This document shows positions 1 to 11,129 of a DNA stretch of 64,000 nucleotides, in pieces. The notes under the pieces are model-generated. The model saw nothing but the letters and a program-made list of their open reading frames with translations, ran no database searches and was not told the DNA's origin. The stretch spans positions 111,635 through 175,634 of the forward strand of contig NW_019773848.1 in NCBI RefSeq assembly GCF_001039355.2. The letters are read 5' to 3'. The translations under genes were made by a program, and so were the position numbers. The stretch is from Lingula anatina. Lineage: Eukaryota; Brachiopoda; Lingulata; Lingulida; Lingulidae. Position 1 is the first letter of the stretch. Each line of letters opens with the position of its first letter.

Positions 1-111
1 TTTTTCCTTAAACAGAAATGAGAAATACTGCCTTTTGTCAAACATAATACTCTTTTAATATATTTTTGATTTACTTAAAAATAAATATGCATAAATAAAA
101 AAAAACNAAAA

Positions 112-834
112 ATGTGCAAATGGGTATTAGGAGTGAGAAAAACTGCCAGTAATAATGCCTGCAGAGCAGAATTGGGTAGATACCCAATCCTTACAGATAT
201 AATTAAATCCATGCAAAAATACCACATCAGACTTAAAAATCTCCCGAATACAAGAATACTGAAACAAACATTTAGCGAAGAAAAACACCTGAAAATAGAT
301 AATTGGACTAAAACAGTGGCAGCATTTAGACAGAATTGGGGAATTCAACATTGGGATGAAACACCAGACCTAGAAAAAGAAATTAATCTAAAAATCGAAG
401 GCCTTTTTTTGGAAGAATTGAACAAGGAGAACCACAATAAACTGCGTACATGTACATATCGAAAAATTAAAAACTCATACGCTCTTGAAAATTACTTAAA
501 AATGAACGCCACAAGCTCAGACAAAAAATACATTGCCAAAATGAGAATTAGTGACCACGAGCTGGCGATAGAGAAAGGCAGGCACATGAAAATCACCCTG
601 GAACAAAGAACCTGCACAAGCTGTAAAACGGAAATAGAGGATGAGAAACATTTCTTCCTCACATGTAGTAAATACCAAATAGAGCGACAAAATATGTTCA
701 GTTCCCTCCCAAACACTGTGAGACAAAATTATGAATTAGCAGGCAGTGATCAGAAACTATTCATCCTCCTCAACCCTCAAGATCAGAAATCACTAAAAGC
801 ATTATCACAGTATATACAGTTAGCAGCACGATGA
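112..834 (+). mobile_element. Non-LTR retrotransposon, 5'-truncated ORF2 C-terminus (copy 1)
   Basis: A 240-residue open frame that looks like the region after the reverse transcriptase domain of a LINE ORF2. It starts with a WVLGVRKTASN...ELGRYP block, which is typical of the RT-distal segment of many invertebrate LINEs. It ends with a Cys/His motif of the form C-x2-C-x8-H-x4-C (residues near 168-186), as in the C-terminal zinc knuckle of such elements. No RT catalytic domain is present: the sequence is cut by the N at 106. Downstream, a short ATT repeat and A-run near 935-957 resemble a LINE 3' tail. The clade is not determined. This is a dead 3' fragment. Confidence 0.75.
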
Positions 835-1089
835 AGTAGCACTTTTTCTTTTTACGTAAGCACAATATGGTAGATTCTGTAGTAGCTAGACTAGACAGCA
901 AACAATGTTAAATTGTAACATTCAAAGCTGAATAAATTATTATTATTAAAAAAAAAACCTCGAACGAAAAAAAATAATAAAGAAGATTGCACTAGTATGT
1001 ATTCGAATTGCTTGTCCTTGTAGATATTGCAATATTGAAAACAGAAGGATATCTATATAAGCCTATTCCATTCCCGTTGCTGAGTAAGT

Positions 1090-1545
1090 CTAGGCGGGTT
1101 TCATCCTAGAATTGTTTTTACCTTTGCCTGGGTGTTCCATCATCTTTAAACCGAATGGGTATTTTCTGCGTCTCTTTCTCTCTTTCTTTTTTTCATCGTC
1201 CTCAGGTTTAGGTTTGAATGGGTAGCTCTTCTCTGGAAGAATTCGTTGGGGTTTTGGGGGCCATCTTGGGGGCCACAAATGGGACCAAACCCCGTAGCCT
1301 TTTGGTTTATTAAATGGTATCCCTAAAGCTATCGCGATCGGTGGCCACGTTTCAGGTTCCTTTGGGATATATCTCGGAGGTTCATACTTAGGCCACGGAA
1401 ACGTAGGGTTTCCATATGTGTGATATTTTTGTGAAGGCTTGCGGATATGCTGTGTAGTAGATTTTATGGGTTTGATAGTGCTGCGGGTTTGAGCCCCAAG
1501 CAAAGTGTGACAAAGAAGAATGCACGTGATATATCCCGACTTCAT
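1090..1545 (-). CDS. Small secreted Pro-rich basic protein (copy 1)
   Basis: A 151-residue ORF with no family I recognise. Residues 1-18 form a typical signal peptide with probable cleavage after LLGA. The body is rich in Pro, Trp, Lys and Tyr, with WPP motifs (WPPRWPPKP) followed by a strongly basic run (KKKERKRRRK) and a short tail, YPFGLKMMEHPGKGK. The start is supported by an in-frame TAG five codons upstream. A good splice acceptor lies 15 nt upstream of the ATG (exon edge about 1560), so a non-coding 5' exon probably exists. The polybasic run and the Gly-Lys near the end would also fit a peptide precursor, but this is speculative. The other copy keeps the frame, which supports real coding. 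Confidence 0.55.
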   Translation of the reverse strand: MKSGYITCILLCHTLLGAQTRSTIKPIKSTTQHIRKPSQKYHTYGNPTFPWPKYEPPRYIPKEPETWPPIAIALGIPFNKPKGYGVWSHLWPPRWPPKPQRILPEKSYPFKPKPEDDEKKKERKRRRKYPFGLKMMEHPGKGKNNSRMKPA

Positions 1546-1861
1546 GGTGTCTCTTGACTACTGTAAAACAACACGAAAAACAAATAGACATTTTGGTTGT
1601 TTCAAACAAAGAACTCATTAAAATTTCCGGAGACAAAATCTTACGGACAAGTGGTTAGCGCGCGCCATGGTAGCACTGATAATTGCTAAAACTGCGAATT
1701 GTCTAATTACGAAGGAAAGGGTTTTGAAAGTTGTATTTATCAGTGTCTATGGGACTAAGGGCTACCTGGTTGCTGTATAGCACAGCTATCAGTGGTCACT
1801 ACACATGTACCTAGGTTGACACTGACTGTTGAAAAGTTACTACTACATTTTAATATTTTCC

Positions 1862-2092
1862 TTTGTTACCTCCGCAAAGGAGGTTATGTTTTCACCCCTG
1901 TTTGTTAGTCTGTTTTTATTTATACGACAAGTACACCTACCTTCACCTAAACAGGTAACTTGAAATCGGCCACAATGCAATCAAAGACAGTGTTTCTATA
2001 CGGTGATATTTTCTCCTTTTCATCCGTCATTCCAATCCCAAGAATGACGCGTCTGCCCGACTGTCATGTTTACATATACCCTGAACGTCTAT
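1862..2092 (+). repeat. Dispersed repeat candidate with ACCTCC/GGAGGT hairpin
   Basis: Begins with a short palindrome (TACCTCCGCAAAGGAGGTTA), then a TTTTCACCCCTGTTTGTT segment. I recall this kind of segment as a recurring repeat start in several invertebrate genomes. It recurs at about 4536-4769 as part of the larger duplicated block. The boundaries and the family are uncertain. Confidence 0.3.
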
Positions 2093-2746
2093 AATGAAGA
2101 CCTGTTAAGATTTCCGAAAAAAAAAATTTCAAGCAATAGAAATTAAATTGTCTTTTAACTTTACACAGTTACTCTAGCCAGAAAGTATCCCCATACGGAT
2201 GCCTCAGAGACTGTAAATTTGCATTTTTATAACTTTAATATCTGAAGTGGAACTTTTTACGCGAAATAAATTGCTATTAATCACTGCTAATATGTATGTA
2301 AGGATAAGTCCTAGTACAAGCGTGTCATCACCGTGAGTTAAGTCCGTTGCCGGAGAGTGTGCGCTGCGTTTAAATGGCGGGTGCCAGTTGCCTTATATTG
2401 TACCCTGATGTTGTCTCTAGGCAGGCATGCATTTTCAGCACGGTTACTGAAAAATATTTGGACAAAGAGAACTTTTTTCATTTTTTTAAAAATTTACATG
2501 CACTGAAAGCGAAAACGGACGTGCTTAAATAAAACCCATATAAAAACATTGCCTTAATATGACCACATTGTTGGTGGCATGTTGAAATGGAAGTCCATGA
2601 AAATGTGAAATTCATTAAAATAAAATAAGGTGCCTTACATAGTTTATGAGTAACCAGTTTTGTTATATGGTCGAGATTGGTATTATAATAATAATCATCA
2701 TAAAACTACATGGAAACATAAAACTTACGTAATACATTAAAAAAGA

Positions 2747-3514
2747 TTGAGTGTTTTCTATTCTGAAGTCCAGATAAAAACAAGGATTTATCNGAAAATG
2801 TGCAAATGGGTATTAGGAGTGAGAAAAACTGCCAGTAATAATGCCTGCAGAGCAGAATTGGGTAGATACCCAATCCTTACAGATATAATTAAATCCATGC
2901 AAAAATACCACATCAGACTTAAAAATCTCCCGAATACAAGAATACTGAAACAAACATTTAGCGAAGAAAAACACCTGAAAATAGATAATTGGACTAAAAC
3001 AGTGGCAGCATTTAGACAGAATTGGGGAATTCAACATTGGGATGAAACACCAAACCTAGAAAAAGAAATTAATCTAAAAATCGAAGGCCTTTTTTGGGAA
3101 GAATTGAACAAGGAGAACCACAATAAACTGCGTACATATCGAAAAATTAAAAACTCATACGCTCTTGAAAATTACTTAAAAATGAACGCCACAAGCTCAG
3201 ACAAAAAATACATCGCCAAAATGAGAATTAGTGACCACTAGCTGGCAATAGAGAAAGGCAGGCACATGAAAATCACCCTGGAACAAAGAACCTGCACAAG
3301 CTGTAAAACGGAAATAGAGGATGAGAAACATTTCTTCCTCACATGTAGTAAATACCAAATAGAGCGACAAAATATGCTCAGTTCCCTCCCAAATACTGTG
3401 AGACAAAATTATGAATTAGCAGGCAGTGATCAGAAACTATTCATCCTCCTCAACCCTCAAGATCAGAAATCACTAAAAGCATTATCACAGTATATACAGT
3501 TAGCAGCACGATGA
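2747..3514 (+). pseudogene. Non-LTR retrotransposon ORF2 C-terminus (copy 2), interrupted
   Basis: This is the copy 2 counterpart of the fragment at 112-834, with true homology from about 2798. A G-to-T change gives an in-frame stop (3239-3241) where copy 1 has Glu, splitting the reading frame into 2747-3241 and 3266-3514. A 6-bp deletion also removes two residues. The C-terminal Cys/His motif survives in the second piece. The frame upstream of the N at 2793 is unrelated sequence. Confidence 0.75.
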
Positions 3515-5467
3515 AGTAGCACTTTTTCTTTTTACGTGAGCACAATATGGTAGATTCTGTAGTAGCTAGACTAGACAGCAAACAATGTTAAATTGTAACA
3601 TTCAAAGCTGAATAAATTATTATTATTAAAAAAAAACCTCGAACGAAAAAATAATAATAAAGAAGATTGCACTAGTGTGTATTCGAATTGCTTGTCCTTG
3701 TAGATATTGCAATATTGAAAACAGACGGATATCTATATGAGCCTATTCCATTCCCGTTGCTGAGTAAGTCTAGGCGGGTTTCATCCTAGAATTGTTTTTA
3801 CCTTTGCCTGGGTGTTCCATCATCTTTAAACCGAATGGGTATTTTCTGCGTCTCTTTCTCTCTTTCTTTTTTTCATTGTCCTCAGGTTTAGGTTTGAATG
3901 GGTAGCTCTTCTCTGGAAGAATTCGTTGGGGTTTGGGGGGCCATCTTGGGGGCCACAAATGGGGCCAAACTCCGTAGCCTTTTGGTTTATTAAATGGTAT
4001 CCCTAAAGCTATCGGTGGCCACGTTTCAGGTTCCTTTGGGATATATCTCGGAGGTTCATACTTAGGCCACGGAAACGTAGGGTTTCCATATGTGTGATAT
4101 TTTTGTGAAGGCTTGCGGATATGCTGTGTAGTAGATTTTATGGGTTTGATAGTGCTGCGGGTTTGAGCCCCAAGCAAAGTGTGACAAAGAAGAATGCACG
4201 TGATATATCCCGACTTCATGGTGTCTCTTGACTACTGTAAAACAACACGAAAAACAAATAGACATTTTGGTTGTTTCAAACAAAGAACTCATTAAAATTT
4301 CCGGAGACAAAATCTTACGGACAAGTGGTTAGCGCGCGCCATGGTAGCACTGATAATTGCTAAAACTGCGAATTGTCTAATTACGAAGGAAAGGGTTTTG
4401 AAAGTTGTATTTATCAGTGTCTATGGGACTAAGGGCTACCTGGTTGCTGTATAGCACAGCTATCAGTGGTCACTACACATGTACCTAGGTTGACACTGAC
4501 TGTTGAAAAGTTACTACTACATTTTAATATCTTCCTTTGTTACCTCCGCAAAGGAGGTTATGTTTTCACCCCTGTTTGTTTGTCTGTTTTTATTTATACG
4601 ACAAGCACACCTACCTTCACCTAAACAGGTAACTCGAAAATCGGCCACAATGCAATCAAAGACAGTGTTTCTATACGGTGATATTTTCTCCTTTCCATCC
4701 GTCATTCCAATCCCAAGAATGACGCGTCTGCCCGACTGTCATGTTTACATATACCCTGAACGTCTTTAATGAAGGTCTGTTAAGATTTCCGAAAAAAAAA
4801 ACATTTCAAGCAATAGAAATTAAATTGTCTTTTAACTTTACACAGTTACTCTAGCCAGAAAGTATCCCCATACGGATGCCTCAGAGACTGTAAATTTGCA
4901 TTTTTATAACTTTAATATCTGAAGTGGAACTTTTTACGCGAAATAAATTGCTATTAATCACTGCTAATATGTATGTAAGGATAAGTCCTAGTACAAGCGT
5001 GTCATCACCGTGAGTTAAGTCCGTTGCCGGAGAGTGTGCGCTGCGTTTAAATGGCGGGTGCCAGATGCCTTATATTGTACCCTGATGTTGTCTCTAGGCA
5101 GGCATGCATTTTCAGCACGGTTACTGAAAAATATTTGGACAAAGAGAACTTTTTTCATTTTTTTAAAAATTTACATGCACTGAAAGCGAAAACGGACGTG
5201 CTTAAATAAAACCCATATAAAAACATTGCCTTAATATGACCACATTGTTGGTGGCATGTTGAAATGGAAGTCCATGAAAATGTGAAATTCATTAAAATAA
5301 AATAAGGTGCCTTACATAGTTTATGAGTAACCAGTTTTGTTATATGGTCGAGATTGGGATTATAATAATAATCATCATAAAACTACATGGAAACATAAAA
5401 CTTACGTAATACATTAAAAAAGATTGAGTGTTTTCTATTCTGAAGTCCAGATAAAACAAGGATTAAT
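2794..5467. repeat. Tandem ~2.69 kb block, copy 2
   Basis: Second copy of the block at 107-2792. It differs by a 6-bp deletion in the retrotransposon ORF (near 3135), a premature stop at 3239-3241, a 6-bp deletion in the secreted-protein gene (near 4013) and scattered substitutions. The match ends near 5455-5467, where unique sequence begins. Confidence 0.85.
3770..4219 (-). CDS. Small secreted Pro-rich basic protein (copy 2)
   Basis: A 149-residue copy of the protein at 1090-1545. It lacks two residues (Ile-Ala) through an in-frame 6-bp deletion and has only a few substitutions. Signal peptide, WPP motifs, polybasic run and C-terminal tail are all kept, as is the acceptor just upstream of the ATG. 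It may be the second allele of the same gene rather than a paralogue, because the whole flanking block is duplicated next to an N. Confidence 0.5.
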   Translation of the reverse strand: MKSGYITCILLCHTLLGAQTRSTIKPIKSTTQHIRKPSQKYHTYGNPTFPWPKYEPPRYIPKEPETWPPIALGIPFNKPKGYGVWPHLWPPRWPPKPQRILPEKSYPFKPKPEDNEKKKERKRRRKYPFGLKMMEHPGKGKNNSRMKPA

Positions 5468-6600
5468 GCTAATGATGATTACAGACAAGCAATTAAACCA
5501 GCTTGGTTTGTGCCGTCAACCTTCATAGTCATATGATATTTCAAAGTATCCGAACATATCATTTATCACAGTAATAAAAACAAAGATTTGTATAGCAAAC
5601 CAAATGTTTATTTTTCTGTCCTTAAAATCTTTAGTCCAAACAAGTCAGCAAGATATTCAGATCCTTCTGCTTTATGTTCATACAGGTAACAGGTGTCCTT
5701 AGTTTTACTTCAAAATATATTATTGTTCATAGGACCAGCATATCAGCTCCATATTTTATATAAAAACTTAATGGCTTCTTCGACTAATACTGTTGAAATT
5801 TTCATAAATCAACTTTTTTTCCATTGGCCTAAGCAAAAATACTGGTGCACTATCTTCACTACCGTGATAGCAAATTACACAAAAGCTCTTCATTTTCATG
5901 TAGTTCAAGAAACTTTTAATTTACTCACAGGATAATGAAATAATCCAACCATTAATTTTTTGAACTGTTTACAGCTTCATTCATGACCTTTTCGTGGTCT
6001 TTTGAATAAACAGTAATATACTGGTACAACTTTTGACAGGCAGGTACAGAGGAGACATTCCAGAATGCTGTCTTAGAAAGCAAATCATAGGGGACACATG
6101 CAAAGCATGGTGAATTTGAACTATTGTATAATGATCATCATCATCATAGGTGATAGCATAAATAGTCTTCCAGACCCTATGGTCCTCCATGATACTGACA
6201 AGCTCATTTATGGGCTCCCAGCCAGTGTCCTCAAGAAGAACCTGGAAATAAGTTTTGTTTCATGTGCCCAATGAGCCATTGGGTAATAGATTAATTCTGG
6301 CAGCTTGTTACCACACTTGCTAGTCTGTAATTATTTCTGGTCCCACTTTCTTTTCTAAATCCTGCTACATCCCTCTTGATTTTAAGCTAAGTGGTGGGTC
6401 TTCAGGCTATCTCAGATGGTGTCCATTAAGCCAGCTCCCCTGGTTCGATCTACAGGCTAAGATGAACATATCCTGGTAGTAAATAACTTTTCATGGCTAG
6501 TCTTGGGTACTCTTATCTCCAATGGCTCTATGACAGCCACACTTTCAATTACAAGTACATGTACGAATGTGACATGTTTTTCTTCAACATGATCTGTTGT
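5468..6600. other. Intergenic, no supported gene
   Basis: AT-rich sequence between the duplicated block and the UBA6 3' end. Short ORFs occur, but no family is recognisable. A minus-strand open segment at about 6000-6241 is preceded by a plausible splice acceptor (CAG then GTTCTTC). It lies beyond the UBA6 poly(A) signal and has no partner exon, so I do not call it. Confidence 0.5.
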
Positions 6601-6614
6601 TGAACAATAAACCC

Positions 6615-6620
6615 TTTATT
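6615..6620 (-). terminator. Candidate UBA6 poly(A) signal
   Basis: AATAAA on the minus strand, about 170 nt past the UBA6 stop codon (6788-6790). It is the first canonical signal downstream of the stop and is followed by a T-rich stretch. Confidence 0.5.
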
Positions 6621-6787
6621 CAGTGTCTGACATTAAAAATAAAAGACTGCTCTTATATAATATAGTGTTATCCATCACATGGACCTGATCACTATGAAAT
6701 GCTGGTAAATCTCCTTTGTCTGTTATTTCACTGCTGAAGTAGTATCTGAAGATCCAAGGACATCTATCTCTATGTTGCATTTAGCTG

Positions 6788-9309
6788 TCAAAAAAAGTAT
6801 CTCACTGGAGGTCCTGGGATATCTTCCCCATCATCTCCCTCAAATGACACCACTAGGTCCACATACTGCTTGTCTGGGGAGGGGTTGATAAGTTTCTGCA
6901 TTCTGCACAGTTAAAACAATACATTATTAGCTTACAAAATATCTATGTAAGTATCAGTGCATGATTGCTGACGAGCACACTGACATGCAAGCACACACCA
7001 CAGAATTAGTCTAGTGCACTTCATTACTTAAACCATTGAGAAAAACTTACATTAAGCTGGAGTTAATCTTCTACTTACGTTTGTGGCAGTCTCTTTTTGT
7101 GCCCTGGCATCACAGGTACATAGATCATCTTCACACCATACACTACCATTGTGGCATCAAAACCATGCTTTTCCTAAAACAAAAGCACATGCACACAGCC
7201 TCAATGTAAGGTATGACTTTTTGTCACTCAGTTTTCAATGGTGAAAGTGTTTTGGCTATATTAATAATTGGATCAAGTCAAGCAAAATTAAACATAAATA
7301 ACCTAGTTAGGATGTCATTATAATATATTGCCCAAAGATGGTGTTAACACACAAATGTATAACTTCAGAGGAACTTTGTAATAAAAAAGTTATTGAACAA
7401 TATGAGCACTGACTTCCATACCTTAAAATGATTAAGAAACTGTTGCAATGTGAATGCACTATTGCCATGTACCTCCCACTTGTCCCAAATAGTACATGTT
7501 AGTCCCTTCCTACAAGTAAAAAAAAAAACAAGGCAGCAAAGCTGTCAAATGTACAGACAAAAAACAGGAAATAACTATGCACAAAATAAGCTACTGTCAA
7601 TTATGATGCAAAAATACATTATGTTAAACTGCAAATTCAACATCAAATTTTAATTATCCTCAACAGGTAATACCAATGTAATTAAAATATGTGACAAGTT
7701 TACACTTTGAAAATGTATAACTTCCAGAAAAAGAAGTCACTTAGACTGCTTTTCCAACTNAGAACAGATCTTTAGCTGTAAACTTTGGTATTAATATCAG
7801 TATGCTGTCTTTATTTTTAGCAAACATTAGGAGCAAAGGAGCAAGAAGGAGCGTGAAGTTTATAAAACTGACTAAAAAATTTATTATTAAATTTGTCACC
7901 ATTTATACCTTAAAACAGTCTTTTCTGCAGCTCCTGGCTCAGATAGCACCATGACAGGCAGTGCCAAATTCAAAAAGCAGTTCTTGTACTGCTCTAACTG
8001 GCATTCTTTTACGATCTTAATCAATTCTATTGTTGCCTGAAATTGAACAAAAACACATTTTAACAAACAAAAAGAACATGTTCTTGAATAAAGGAACTAA
8101 AATTGTGCTACATGGATGTACAGGTAAAAAATAAATAAAAAATGAATAATTCATATATTAAAACAATAGTCAGACATTGTGCTTAATTTGTTATACCTCA
8201 GTTACTATTCTCTAAAAGGCTGAAACTGAACATGGCTAATGTAACTTTCAAGTAAAAAGAACTGCAAGGGGTGAAGGATTTACAACATAGGGTGAGCTAA
8301 AACAAAAATATCTAGGCCTCTTTAGGCCACTCTCAATCAAATTCCCAAAGTAAATACAAAAACCAAATGTGATGAATACTAACCAGTCCAGCTACAGCAG
8401 CTGTTGTCGTGGCAATAGCTGGGACAATTTTTCCTGCAATTCTCTTAATTTTGAGGCGATCTGCCTGTTCTATAGAATACATCAATGCTCTCAGATTCTG
8501 GAAAAAACGACCAATTTATCAACTGCAAAANCATAAAAAAAGAACAGATCTTTAGCTGTAAACTTTGGTATTAATATCAGTATGCTGTCTTTATTTTTAG
8601 CAAACGTTAGGAGCAAAGGAGCAAGAAGGAGCGTGAAGTTTATAAAACTGACTAAAAATTTATTATTTAATTTGTCACCATTTATACCTTAAAACAGTCT
8701 TTTCTGCAGCTCCTGGCTCAGATAGCACCATGACAGGCAGTGCCAAATTCAGAAAGCAGTTCTTGTACTGCTCTAACTGGCATTCTTTTACGATCTTAAT
8801 CAATTCTATTGTTGCCTGAAATTGAACAAAAACACATTTTAACAAACAAAAAGAACATGTTCTTGAATAAAGGAACTAGTATTGTGCCACATGGATGTAC
8901 AGGTAAAAAATAAATAAAAAATGAATAATTCATATATTAAAACAATAGTCAGACATTGTGCTTAACTTGTTATACCTCAGTTACTATTCTCATGGCTAAT
9001 GTAACTTTCAAGTAAAAAGAACTGCAAGGGGTGAAGGATTTACAACATAGGGTGAGCTAAAACAAAAATATCTAGGCCTCTTTAGGCCACTCTCAATCAA
9101 ATTCCCAAAGTAAATACAAAAACCAAATGTGATGAATACTAACCAGTCCAGCTACAGCAGCTGTTGTCGTGGCAATAGCTGGGACAATTTTTCCTGCAAT
9201 TCTCTTAATTTTGAGGCGATCTGCCTGTTCTATAGAATACATCAATGCTCTCAGATTCTGGAAAAAAAGACCAATTTATCAACTGCAAAANNNGACCAAT
9301 TTATCAACT

Positions 9310-9344
<35 letters not shown>

Positions 9345-11084
9345 AGTCTCCAGCAAATCAAAGAATTGAAAACATTTGTCGCTCACAGGGATATGAACAA
9401 TAGTTTGCAAAGGAGGAAATTAAGCCCCTTGCCTCTACTGCCAAATCCCTTCTTTTTTACACCTCATGCATGAATAACCTTTATGAAGGTAGAATTAAAA
9501 TTAGGAAGAGATTATTGACTCTCAGGTAAAAAAGGTACTCACTGAAGCAGCAGTAATAAAATCTATGTGTCCATTACTATCATCATCCTTCTCAAATACT
9601 GCTGGGAACAATGATGAAAACACTGAAATGTAAACTAGAAGTGTTTAACATATACTGGTATAAACACATATCAAATCACAAACTTGAGCTATTCAATATA
9701 TGTACGCACTGAATCACTTTCATGAAGTTAAATTAATGAGAGATAAATAATTTCAAACTTGTCTTTGACCATGAAGTTTTGAATACAAAAAATTTGCAAG
9801 AAATATACCCTTGTCTCCAGCATCCTGTCTCATTGCAATCTGCATTCTAACAGCAGTGTCCTTCAAGTCATCCCCAGTGACCTGGTCTTCTTCAACTGGT
9901 TTCTTTACTGTTTCATCAGTTATTATGGTCTAAACAAGATGAGGTTTTGTAAGTCTTTATAAACTTTTATAAATGCATTAACATAAAATGCCATCACTTG
10001 AAAAATAGGTTTTAATCAAGACCTTGTTACAGATTGCAATAATTATCTATTTGAAATGTTCACCTTTGAAGATGGTCTAAATTCTGGAACACTGGCTTTC
10101 TCAAACACAGAGCATATTACATCTGATGACATGACCTGAACATAAAGAAATAAAGGCAATCAATCAATCCATGCAATATACATGAAAAACCTTCAGACAA
10201 TCATTATGGTGAAATGGCTAAAGGCATTCTCTTTAGCATGCAATTTCTATTAACAGTCTGTAAATTTTGGAGTTTTTACTCAGGCTCGTAGCCAGCCATT
10301 TCAAAGAGGAGGTTCTTTTTTTTTAGAAAAAGTGGACCTTTTACCCATGAAACTTTCATGTACCTAGATCAAATTTTCCCCAGAGAGGACCTTTTCCTGC
10401 TTAAAGGGTGGTTCATTAGAAATCTCCATTGCTACTGGCCTGCTACTAGCCAATATCCTTTTTTCAATATCCTAATTTAGTACATGTATCCAGCCACTTA
10501 ATTTCTGATGTTCTACGATTGGTTATCCCAGATTTGTTATCTCTATTATTGTACTAGCATGCATGTATACATTGTCTAATTCTAATTCTGTATCCCAATT
10601 CATCTGCAATATATGTCAACCTGAAAAGAAGCATAAGAAGCTCTACAATTTCAGATTAGGAAAGTGTTTGTAATGACTTACTTCTTTTGTAACAGGAATG
10701 CCGTGAGTCTCTGCTAAAAGTCTGGCTGTGGTTGTGATGAACAGCATGTGCCTGAAAAGATAACATACAGGATTTACTGCATAAAATTGCAATTATGACA
10801 AAGTCTAGGAGAACATGCAAAGTGCTGAAAAAGTTAGGATCAAATAAAGGATCATTATAGCTTAGTTTTTTCTCAGACGAGTAAACTTTTGTTTATTTAT
10901 TTATTTGAACCCCAGTATCTCCAATACACCTGTATATGCCTATAGTTGATATTCACTGTGATTCTCCTAATATAAGTTTTTTTGTGTGAATTTTTATTTT
11001 CATTATACATCAAATGTAGTGAAGAATGCCAAGAAATTAGCAAAATATACAATTTTGAGCTTAACAGAAATTTTAATTATTAGG

Positions 11085-11129
<45 letters not shown>

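Larger units (their letters stand above)
107..2792. repeat. Tandem ~2.69 kb block, copy 1
   Basis: This block repeats almost unchanged at 2794-5467. Both copies begin just after an N (106 and 2793). Each holds a retrotransposon 3' end, a small secreted-protein gene on the minus strand and the same non-coding tail. Differences are scattered SNPs and small indels, at the level expected of alleles. With N at each join, an uncollapsed haplotype or misjoined contig is more likely than a real tandem duplication, though a recent real duplication is not excluded. Confidence 0.85.

Noticed and set aside
6000-6241. Minus-strand exon-like segment with a good acceptor
   Set aside because: It lies beyond the UBA6 stop and poly(A) signal, has no partner exon and no recognisable family.
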